From an uncultured Clostridia bacterium (lineage in GTDB: Bacteria; Bacillota; Clostridia; UBA1381), in contig CAKSGP010000019.1 in assembly GCA_934454745.1 (NCBI GenBank), forward strand, positions 1-12,199: 12,199 nt of DNA, given 5' to 3'. Below, in pieces: positions 7,368 through 12,199 of this stretch (its first letter is position 1; every line of letters begins with the position of its first letter). The notes under the pieces are model-generated. The model was not told where the DNA came from, made no database searches, and saw only the letters and a program-made list of their open reading frames with translations. The position numbers and the translations under genes were made by a program.

Positions 7368-8732
7368 ATGGAGAAAAGGCATACGTTTTCAAGTGGTCTG
7401 GGCTTTGTCCTTGCGGCGGCAGGCTCAGCAGTAGGATTGGGTAATATATGGAGATTTCCATACCTCGCGGCAAAATATGGCGGTGGTATGTTCTTGCTTG
7501 TATATATTATTCTTGTATTCACATTCGGTTACGCACTAATGGTAGCTGAAAACGCAATTGGTCGCAAGAGTGGTAAAAGCTCGTTAGATGCTTTTGCGGC
7601 ACTTAACAAGAAATGGGGATTTCTTGGTATTATAGCCACTGTTATCCCGGCAATAATTCTGCCATACTATAACGTAATCGGCGGTTGGATTATAAAATAC
7701 TTCTGGGAATACTTTATGGGTTTATTTAATTCAGCAGCAGGAGCTAATGCTGCGGCAGGGGCTACGTATTTTACCGATATGCTTGCATCTGCACCAACTC
7801 TCTTAATTGTACAGTCCATATTTACATTATTTATTATGATCGTTCTTTTTATGGGCGTACAAAAAGGTGTTGAAAAGGTTTCAACAATACTTATGCCCAT
7901 ATTGGTTATAATAGCTATTGTGATTTCTATTTATTCCATGACATTGCCCGGTTCAATTGAGGGCGTTAAGTATTTATTTATACCCAAACTGGCGAATTTC
8001 AGTGTTATGGGCGTGCTTGCGGCAATGGGACAGATGTTCTATTCACTTTCCCTTGCTATGGGTATTATGATTGCTTACGGCTCTTATATGCCTAAGAGTT
8101 CATCTCTTGAAAAGAACGTAAGCCGTATAGAGATTTTTGATACATTAATAGCAGTTCTTGCAGGTCTTATGATTATTCCGGCAGTATTTGCATTCGACTC
8201 ATCACAGCTTTCCGCAGGTCCTGGTCTTATGTTTGTTACTTTGCCTAAGGTATTTGCATCAATGCCTTTGTCAAATGCAATAGGTGTACTATTCTTTTTC
8301 CTTGTAATTGCAGCTGCTATAACATCGGCTATTTCACTTATGGAAACAATAGTTGCCTGTGTATGTGACCATACAGGAATTTCGCGTAAGCTGTCTGTCT
8401 TGATTGTAGGTATTGCATCAATGCTTATAAGTGCACTTCCCGCATTGGGCTATAACGTACTATCAGGTGTTAAGTTCTTCGGAAGATTTGATATACTTGA
8501 CTTTATGGACTTTATAACAAACTCAGTGCTAATGCCCATATGTGCAATTCTGATATGCTTCTTCGTAACATTCGGTATCGGTACAAAGGCAATAGAGGAG
8601 GAAGTTACATTAACAGGCGATTTCAAGAGAAAAGGCTTGTTCAATGTTATGATAAAGTATGTAGCACCAATTTTGGTATGTGCGGTACTTGTATCATCAG
8701 TTCTTAACTCATTCGGTATAATCAGTATGTAA
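7368..8732 (+). CDS. Sodium-dependent amino acid transporter, NSS (SNF) family
   Basis: This integral membrane protein couples amino-acid uptake to sodium entry. Its 454 residues are the short bacterial form, close to MhsT in length. I count about 11 hydrophobic segments. There is no signal peptide. Helix 1 has the family signature GSAVGLGNIWRFPY (19-32), whose unwound middle holds Na+ and the substrate in LeuT. Helix 6 is near GQMFYSLSLAMG, and TSAISLMETIVA corresponds to helix 8, which carries further sodium ligands. The gene starts 35 nt after rsmA behind GGAGGG and ends just before a strong terminator. The substrate is not certain. Several NSS proteins of this size (TnaT, MhsT) carry tryptophan or other hydrophobic amino acids, which would fit the aryl-pyruvate operon nearby, but that link is inference. 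Confidence 0.92.
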   Translation: MEKRHTFSSGLGFVLAAAGSAVGLGNIWRFPYLAAKYGGGMFLLVYIILVFTFGYALMVAENAIGRKSGKSSLDAFAALNKKWGFLGIIATVIPAIILPYYNVIGGWIIKYFWEYFMGLFNSAAGANAAAGATYFTDMLASAPTLLIVQSIFTLFIMIVLFMGVQKGVEKVSTILMPILVIIAIVISIYSMTLPGSIEGVKYLFIPKLANFSVMGVLAAMGQMFYSLSLAMGIMIAYGSYMPKSSSLEKNVSRIEIFDTLIAVLAGLMIIPAVFAFDSSQLSAGPGLMFVTLPKVFASMPLSNAIGVLFFFLVIAAAITSAISLMETIVACVCDHTGISRKLSVLIVGIASMLISALPALGYNVLSGVKFFGRFDILDFMDFITNSVLMPICAILICFFVTFGIGTKAIEEEVTLTGDFKRKGLFNVMIKYVAPILVCAVLVSSVLNSFGIISM

Positions 8733-8740
8733 AAATAATT

Positions 8741-8776
8741 TGAGCCGACTCCTGAACGGAATCGGCTCATTTTTTT
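8741..8776. terminator. Bidirectional terminator between convergent genes
   Basis: TGAGCCGA (8741-8748) and TCGGCTCA (8762-8769) form a perfect 8-bp stem. Beyond one mismatch it is extended inward by TCC (8750-8752) and GGA (8758-8760). Seven T residues (8770-8776) follow on the plus strand and terminate the transporter unit. On the minus strand the same stem is followed by AAATTATTTTT, so it can also end the spoVM transcript, whose stop lies 6 nt away. Confidence 0.88.
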
Positions 8777-8781
8777 ATGTA

Positions 8782-8850
8782 TCAGAATCTGAATATTAGC
8801 TTAACAATTCCTGATAAAGCCTTCGGTACGCGTTTAACTACAATTTTCAT
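8782..8850 (-). CDS. spoVM: SpoVM-like sporulation peptide (22 residues)
   Basis: This is a very short gene, below usual gene-calling limits. It is read from ATG (8848-8850) to TGA (8782-8784). An ideal site TAAGGAGG (8858-8865) lies 7 nt upstream. Aligned without gaps to B. subtilis SpoVM (26 residues, recalled from memory), it shares M1, K2, P9, K10, L12, G14, I15 and V16, with K/R exchanges at 7 and 17. P9 is the helix-breaking proline important for the shape of that peptide. It is basic and amphipathic, and lacks the last four residues of the Bacillus form. SpoVM inserts in the outer forespore membrane, recognises its convex curvature and anchors the ATPase SpoIVA for coat assembly. It follows a 54-residue membrane protein gene whose stop codon lies in its ribosome binding site, and precedes a terminator. 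The assignment rests on motif, length and start context. Confidence 0.78.
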   Translation of the reverse strand: MKIVVKRVPKALSGIVKLIFRF

Positions 8851-8857
8851 AGTAATT

Positions 8858-8865
8858 CCTCCTTA
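8858..8865 (-). promoter_or_regulatory. Ribosome binding site of spoVM, overlapping upstream stop
   Basis: TAAGGAGG on the minus strand; its first three bases are the stop codon of the 54-residue gene. The spacing of 7 nt to ATG is optimal. This site is the main reason to accept so short a reading frame as a gene, and it suggests coupled translation of the pair. Confidence 0.8.
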
Positions 8866-9027
8866 CCACTTAAATAAACATAAATATCCCAGCAAAACGA
8901 GCATTATAAGCTCGATAACTGCCAAAACCTGTATCGGACACAGCATACCGATTATAACGCCTACTGTGAAGGTCAGTATTGATAAACCGATGGCTTTTGC
9001 CGCCTGACACATACAAAAATTAATCAT
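8863..9027 (-). CDS. Small membrane protein (54 residues) upstream of spoVM
   Basis: I do not recognise this protein by name. It begins at ATG (9025-9027) behind GGGAGGG (9034-9040) with 6 nt spacing; a second in-frame ATG (9010-9012) has no such site. Composition is strongly hydrophobic with only K11, E39 and K53 charged. Two hydrophobic stretches (about 13-29 and 33-52) are separated by C30-P31, so it probably forms a helical hairpin in the membrane. Cysteines lie at 5, 7, 30 and 50, and the chain ends FKW. Glycines spaced GVIIG (23-27) suggest helix packing. It shares the spoVM transcript, with a stop codon that is part of the spoVM ribosome binding site, so a role in the sporulating cell is a reasonable inference but is not shown. 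It could instead be an unrelated housekeeping membrane peptide. No plus-strand reading frame with a ribosome binding site competes with it. Confidence 0.68.
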   Translation of the reverse strand: MINFCMCQAAKAIGLSILTFTVGVIIGMLCPIQVLAVIELIMLVLLGYLCLFKW

Positions 9028-9028
9028 A

Positions 9029-9082
9029 AAAATCCCTCCCGGGCTGATTTGTAATATATAATATGCACCGGGGAGGGATTTT
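9029..9082 (-). promoter_or_regulatory. Hairpin after hisIE that covers the ribosome binding site of the small membrane protein
   Basis: AAAATCCCTCCC (9029-9040) and GGGAGGGATTTT (9071-9082) are a perfect 12-bp inverted repeat; two further pairs form past a bulge. On the minus strand the 3' arm ends in a short T-run directly before the ATG at 9027, so the shape is that of a terminator for hisIE. The same 3' arm holds GGGAGGG, the ribosome binding site of the 54-residue gene. RNA reading through from hisIE would therefore be terminated or have this site paired. The loop is about 30 nt. Confidence 0.65.
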
Positions 9083-9087
9083 GTTAA
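9058..9087 (-). promoter_or_regulatory. Possible promoter of the small-protein/spoVM pair
   Basis: On the minus strand TTAACA (9087-9082) is followed after 18 nt by TATTAT (9063-9058), each close to sigma-A consensus. The spacer contains the 5' arm of the hairpin and the -10 lies in its loop, so RNA begun near 9051 would lack the 5' arm and leave the ribosome binding site open. SpoVM is made under sigma-E in Bacillus; a GCATATT at 9066-9060 resembles a sigma-E -35, but I find no convincing sigma-E -10 after it. Confidence 0.4.
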
Positions 9088-9093
9088 TCATAA

Positions 9094-9729
9094 TTAGAGA
9101 CGATTTTCCATTTCCTCAAAAATATCGTCCCAGGTCATACCATTATCTACAAGCATAACAGATAAATGATATAAAAGATCTGCTGTTTCATACTTTATCT
9201 CATCTTTATCACGATTCTTACCGGCAATAACGACTTCTGCGGCTTCTTCGCCGACTTTTTTCAGTATTTTATCCTCACCCTTATTAAAGAGGTAATTGGT
9301 GTATGAATCTTCCTCAGGATTCTTTTTACGGTTTATGATAACAGCTTGCTCACGCATAAGAATATCGCTTGTACCGCCCTGTTTTGTATCTGTAACAAGG
9401 TTACCATCTTCGATGCGTCTATAAAAACAGGAACGGTTATTTGTATGGCAGGCAGGGCCGTTAGGATGTGCGAATACAACAAGACAGTCACCGTCACAGT
9501 CAACCTTAATTGACTCAACATCAAGATAGTGTCCTGACGTTTCGCCCTTAACCCAAACCTCATTTCTTGAACGTGAGAAGAAGGTAGCCTTCTTTGTCTC
9601 AAGTGTCATTTTTAATGTTTCGCTGTTCATATACGCAACCATAAGCACTTCTTTAGTTACTGAGTCCTGAACAACTGCAGGAATTAAACCTTTTTCGTCA
9701 AATCTTAGTTCTTTTAATATATTTTCCAT
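9094..9729 (-). CDS. hisIE: Fused phosphoribosyl-AMP cyclohydrolase / phosphoribosyl-ATP pyrophosphatase
   Basis: The bifunctional enzyme does the second and third steps of histidine synthesis: it hydrolyses PR-ATP to PR-AMP (C-terminal HisE part) and opens the purine ring (N-terminal HisI part). Counting from the second ATG (211 residues), the HisI domain covers about 1-105. It has D77-C78-D79-G-D81-C82 and C94-H95 ... C101; the three cysteines bind zinc and the aspartates bind magnesium in known HisI. HisE covers about 120-211, with SYTNYLF, KKVGEEAAEVVIA and YETADLLYHLSVML, whose acidic residues hold the metal for pyrophosphate release. Two ATG codons are adjacent; AGAGG (9737-9741) is 7 nt from the second (9727-9729) and 4 nt from the first, so I chose the second. 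It follows pgsA by 13 nt. No other histidine gene is in the window. Confidence 0.94.
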   Translation of the reverse strand: MENILKELRFDEKGLIPAVVQDSVTKEVLMVAYMNSETLKMTLETKKATFFSRSRNEVWVKGETSGHYLDVESIKVDCDGDCLVVFAHPNGPACHTNNRSCFYRRIEDGNLVTDTKQGGTSDILMREQAVIINRKKNPEEDSYTNYLFNKGEDKILKKVGEEAAEVVIAGKNRDKDEIKYETADLLYHLSVMLVDNGMTWDDIFEEMENRL

Positions 9730-9742
9730 CATAAAGCCTCTT

Positions 9743-10285
9743 TTATTTTAATTGTATTAGTTTTCTGTTTTTAGCAATATATTCAATACCTGAAATAATG
9801 GTAAATAATACTGAAATCCATACAAGAATTGCTGTTATAAGCTGTGAGTAAGGGACAGTAGGAATACACATAAGAACAATTCCTACGATTACAGCAATCA
9901 TCTGTGTAACGGTTTTCAGCTTCCCTGAGAATGCCGCCGCAATAACCTTGCCGTCAGCCGCTGCTAAAAGGCGTATACCCGATACTGCAAATTCACGTAC
10001 AAGAATTATAAATACAGCCCATACACCTATAATGCCTTCTTGCATAAATATCAAAAATGCGGCCGTTGTAAGCATTTTATCAGCAAGGGGATCGGCAAAT
10101 TTTCCGAAGGTGGATACAAGATTGCGTGACCGTGCAATCTTTCCGTCGAGCAAATCTGTAAGAGATGCTATCGCAAAAATTATAAGTCCTATGATTTTTG
10201 CCCATAACGCGTCAACCATCATAAAGGCTATAAATATTGGTACAAGCACCACTCGAAGCATTGTAAGCTTGTTTGGTAAATTCAT
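9743..10285 (-). CDS. pgsA: CDP-diacylglycerol-glycerol-3-phosphate 3-phosphatidyltransferase
   Basis: This membrane enzyme makes phosphatidylglycerol phosphate from CDP-diacylglycerol and glycerol 3-phosphate, the committed step to phosphatidylglycerol and cardiolipin. The 180 residues form several membrane helices. The CDP-alcohol phosphotransferase motif is complete: D44-x2-D47-G48-x2-A51-R52-x8-G61-x3-D65-x3-D69, which binds two metals and the CDP group. The start MNLPNKLTMLR is the usual PgsA beginning and has AAGGAGG (10294-10300) 8 nt before it. A longer frame exists to 10339 but would overlap rimO and has no ribosome binding site. The gene lies 13 nt after rimO and its ribosome binding site overlaps the rimO stop codon. 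Phosphatidylserine and cardiolipin synthases share the fold; length, N-terminus and neighbours favour PgsA. Confidence 0.93.
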   Translation of the reverse strand: MNLPNKLTMLRVVLVPIFIAFMMVDALWAKIIGLIIFAIASLTDLLDGKIARSRNLVSTFGKFADPLADKMLTTAAFLIFMQEGIIGVWAVFIILVREFAVSGIRLLAAADGKVIAAAFSGKLKTVTQMIAVIVGIVLMCIPTVPYSQLITAILVWISVLFTIISGIEYIAKNRKLIQLK

Positions 10286-10298
10286 ATATGTAACCTCC

Positions 10299-11624
10299 TT
10301 AAACTCTTTGTCCTGTAAGATCATATTCAGACGCATCAAGAATTTTAACGCTTATTATATCGCCGGGGGAAACCTCCTCCTCCGTACCGAAATACACCTT
10401 GCCGTCAACGTCTATACTGTCGCCTTGGCTCCTGCCGTAGAAAAGGAAATTCTCCTCGTCATAACCTTCTACTATGACATCGATGGTTGACCCGATTTTA
10501 GCGCGGTTAAGTTCAAGGGAAATCTCTTGTTGTAAACTCATCAGTTTATCGTAGCGTTCTTGTTTAACATTATCATCAACCTGATCGGGAAATTCTGCTG
10601 CTGCAGTTCCTTCTTCACAGGAGTAGGTAAATACGCCCATTCTATCAAAACGAGTACGTTTAACAAACTCATAAAGATTATTAAAATGCTCCTCCGTTTC
10701 GCCAGGAAATCCTACTATTATAGATGTTCTTATATAACAGTTTTTTAGTACCTTTCGCATATAGCTGATTTTTTCGTCTATCTCCTCTGCTGTTGTACGG
10801 CGTGCCATTCTCTTTAGAATATAATTATCAGCGTGTTGAATAGGCATATCAATGTAGTTACAGATTTTATCGTGTTTTGCCATTGTGTCAATGAGCTCTT
10901 TTGTAATTGCCTCGGTATAATAATAATGAACACGAATCCATTCTATTTTTTCTATTTTGGCAAGCTCGCAAAGAAGCTCGGCAAGGCTTGTGTTGATATC
11001 TGTGCCGTAGCGTGTGGTGTCCTGGGCTATAAGGATAAGCTCTTTTACACCGTTCTTGGCAAGATTGCGTGCCTCATTAATTATGTCCGAAGGCTTTCTG
11101 CTTCTGAAATGACCACGGATTTTTGGTATAGCACAGTATGTGCAGTTGTTGTCACAGCCGTCTGCAATCTTTAAATATGCAGAATAGGGGGGAGTAAGTA
11201 ATACTCGCGGTAACTCACATTCAGGCGTGCGGTCAATGTTATTTGTAATTATGGGCATCTTGTCCGTTTCAAATGCAGATTTAATAACCTGGGCAATTCT
11301 GTCATAATCGCCTGTACCTAAAATTGCATCAACTTCAGGCAGCTCCTCTCTGATTTCATCAGAGTATCTTTCTGCAAGACAGCCTGTTGCAATTAAAAGC
11401 CTGCAACGTCCTTCTGTCTTGTATTGAGCCATTTCAAGAATGGCCTCTATTGACTCCTGTTTTGCAGAATCTATAAATCCGCAGGTGTTAACGATTATAA
11501 TATCTGCATCATTTGGATCAGAAACAAGGTTATATCCGTCATTTTGTAAAATTGCAAGCATAGTTTCGGCATCAGTCTGGTTCTTTGCACAGCCAAGTGA
11601 TACCAAGCCTATATTATATTTCAT
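10299..11624 (-). CDS. rimO: Ribosomal protein S12 (aspartate) methylthiotransferase
   Basis: RimO is a radical-SAM enzyme that adds a methylthio group to a conserved aspartate of ribosomal protein S12. The protein has 441 residues, the usual length. The N-terminal UPF0004 domain (about 1-120) carries the three auxiliary-cluster cysteines C12 (SLGCAKNQ), C48 (NTCGF) and C82 (ATGCLAER). The radical-SAM motif is C157-x3-C161-x2-C164 in GCDNNCTYCAIPKIRG. A C-terminal TRAM domain (about 370-441) runs through GSTIDVIVEGY to the end. MiaB is the close paralogue that acts on tRNA; the IPKIRG and RSRKP context, shorter N-terminus and the neighbour pgsA favour RimO. The ATG follows AGGAGC by 10 nt and overlaps the recX end by 11 nt. 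Confidence 0.93.
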   Translation of the reverse strand: MKYNIGLVSLGCAKNQTDAETMLAILQNDGYNLVSDPNDADIIIVNTCGFIDSAKQESIEAILEMAQYKTEGRCRLLIATGCLAERYSDEIREELPEVDAILGTGDYDRIAQVIKSAFETDKMPIITNNIDRTPECELPRVLLTPPYSAYLKIADGCDNNCTYCAIPKIRGHFRSRKPSDIINEARNLAKNGVKELILIAQDTTRYGTDINTSLAELLCELAKIEKIEWIRVHYYYTEAITKELIDTMAKHDKICNYIDMPIQHADNYILKRMARRTTAEEIDEKISYMRKVLKNCYIRTSIIVGFPGETEEHFNNLYEFVKRTRFDRMGVFTYSCEEGTAAAEFPDQVDDNVKQERYDKLMSLQQEISLELNRAKIGSTIDVIVEGYDEENFLFYGRSQGDSIDVDGKVYFGTEEEVSPGDIISVKILDASEYDLTGQRV

Positions 11625-12105
11625 CGGGGCAATCGCTCCTCTCTTTAACTGTTTCCATAGCGTTTTTTATATCGTAAATATCATAACCTCTGTATACGAA
11701 ATATCTTATGCACCGCATAGAATTTTTGTCAGAAAAATCGCCGTGCAGTTTTCTTTCTACAAGCTCTATCAGGATATCCTGTTCGCCGTCAAAATCAATT
11801 GACGACATAATATTTTCTATTATATAATCACTTATACCCTTTGATTTAAGTTCGTTCCGAACACGCCTTGCTCCATATTTTTTGAGGTTTATAAGGTCAG
11901 AGGCTTTCCTCTGTGCGTAGCTTTCATCATTTGTAAATCCGTATCGACGGCAAAAGTTTATAGTTTCATCAATATGTTCATCTGATGCACCGTATCGGCG
12001 GAGTTTTGCTTTAAGCTCGTACTCTGAATGAGAGCGAAACTCCAAAAGCCTTAAAGCCTTTTCCTTGACCTTATCATACGTATCTAAGTTTTGTTGTTTT
12101 CTCAT
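11614..12105 (-). CDS. recX: Regulatory protein RecX
   Basis: RecX binds RecA filaments and holds back recombinase activity in known bacteria. The 163 residues fall in the normal range and form the expected all-helical, highly charged repeats. Visible family features are ALRLLEFRSHSEYELKAKL near residue 17, the GF.nDe.YA block (GFTNDESYAQRKASDL), and ARRVRNELKSKGI; later helices end in YFVYRGYDIYDIKNAM. The start ATG (12103-12105) overlaps the stop of the upstream gene as ATGA, and I see no strong ribosome binding site of its own, so translation is probably coupled. Its 3' end overlaps rimO by 11 nt. recA itself is not seen in the window; the residues visible upstream do not look like the acidic RecA tail. 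Confidence 0.9.
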   Translation of the reverse strand: MRKQQNLDTYDKVKEKALRLLEFRSHSEYELKAKLRRYGASDEHIDETINFCRRYGFTNDESYAQRKASDLINLKKYGARRVRNELKSKGISDYIIENIMSSIDFDGEQDILIELVERKLHGDFSDKNSMRCIRYFVYRGYDIYDIKNAMETVKERSDCPDEI

Positions 12106-12199
12106 AATTTTATATCAAAATATCTAAATGGACCAGAAACATCTATTCCGCCTATTACCTTGTCAGAATAATCCTTTTGCAATTGTTTATATCCGTTTA
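12102..12199 (-). CDS. Unidentified gene, last 31 codons
   Basis: An open frame enters from the right edge and ends at TGA (12102-12104), which overlaps the recX start in an ATGA arrangement. Only 31 residues are seen, including KVIGGIDVSGPFRYFDIKL at the end. I cannot assign a family. The other two minus-strand frames contain stops in this stretch, and the 4-nt overlap is the usual sign of operon coupling, which supports it being coding. Confidence 0.6.
   Translation of the reverse strand, partial: NGYKQLQKDYSDKVIGGIDVSGPFRYFDIKL

Noticed and set aside
8777..9007. Plus-strand 76-codon frame opposite the small-protein/spoVM pair
   Set aside because: It has no ribosome binding site, starts inside the T-run of the transporter terminator and has no recognisable motif. 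The two minus-strand frames in the same place have ideal start contexts, and it is their antisense shadow.
9040..9066. Sigma-E type promoter for the spoVM pair
   Set aside because: GCATATT on the minus strand fits a sigma-E -35, but the sequence 13-15 nt further on (CAGCCCGG region) does not match CATACANT. Recorded only as a possibility within the promoter entry.
10286..10339. N-terminal extension of pgsA to an upstream ATG
   Set aside because: It would overlap rimO by 41 nt and has no ribosome binding site. The internal ATG at 10283-10285 has AAGGAGG at 8 nt and gives the typical PgsA N-terminus.
10833..11174. Plus-strand 113-codon frame inside rimO
   Set aside because: Antisense to the radical-SAM domain and helices of a clearly conserved gene, with no ribosome binding site or family motif.

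Overview
The window is a compact, low-GC stretch with strong AGGAGG-type ribosome binding sites, short intergenic gaps and many 1-13 nt overlaps or near-overlaps. Gene content (IorAB, PaaK and an ACT protein; a ROK kinase with a CxCG...C motif; recX-rimO-pgsA; a SpoVM-like sporulation peptide) suggests an anaerobic, endospore-forming Clostridia-type Firmicute, probably from a gut or similar habitat. This is inferred from gene content and style; no rRNA or tRNA gene is present to fix the taxonomy. I see no transposase, integrase, CRISPR array or phage gene.

Layout, plus strand. Positions 2-322 are the 3' end of an acyl-CoA synthetase (AMP-forming) gene. A terminator-like hairpin with a promoter nested in it (331-395) separates it from a four-gene operon: iorA (419-2152), iorB (2156-2716), paaK-type aryl-CoA ligase (2732-4033) and a double ACT-domain protein (4051-4479). 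Together these would oxidise aryl-pyruvates from aromatic amino acids to arylacetyl-CoA with reduction of ferredoxin, and interconvert arylacetyl-CoA and arylacetate with ATP; the ACT protein is a plausible amino-acid sensor. A terminator (4503-4546) and a good sigma-A promoter (4575-4603) follow. They begin a second transcription unit: ROK glucokinase (4639-5574), RluA-type pseudouridine synthase (5574-6473), 16S rRNA dimethyltransferase rsmA (6484-7332) and an NSS-family sodium-coupled amino-acid transporter (7368-8732). It ends at a bidirectional hairpin (8741-8776).

Layout, minus strand, in transcription order from the right edge: the last 31 codons of an unidentified gene, recX (4-nt overlap), rimO (11-nt overlap with recX), pgsA, and a fused hisIE. 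Below hisIE is a region that is easily left blank (8733-9093). It holds two small minus-strand genes with excellent ribosome binding sites: a 54-residue double-hydrophobic membrane protein and a 22-residue peptide that I recognise as a divergent SpoVM. SpoVM is the amphipathic peptide that marks the convex forespore surface for coat assembly.

The most interesting part is this small-protein pair and its leader. A 12-bp perfect hairpin lies between hisIE and the pair. Its 3' arm contains the ribosome binding site of the 54-residue protein, and a candidate promoter sits inside it. Read-through RNA from hisIE would fold and hide that site, whereas RNA started inside the hairpin would not. The same nested promoter/terminator geometry occurs upstream of iorA.
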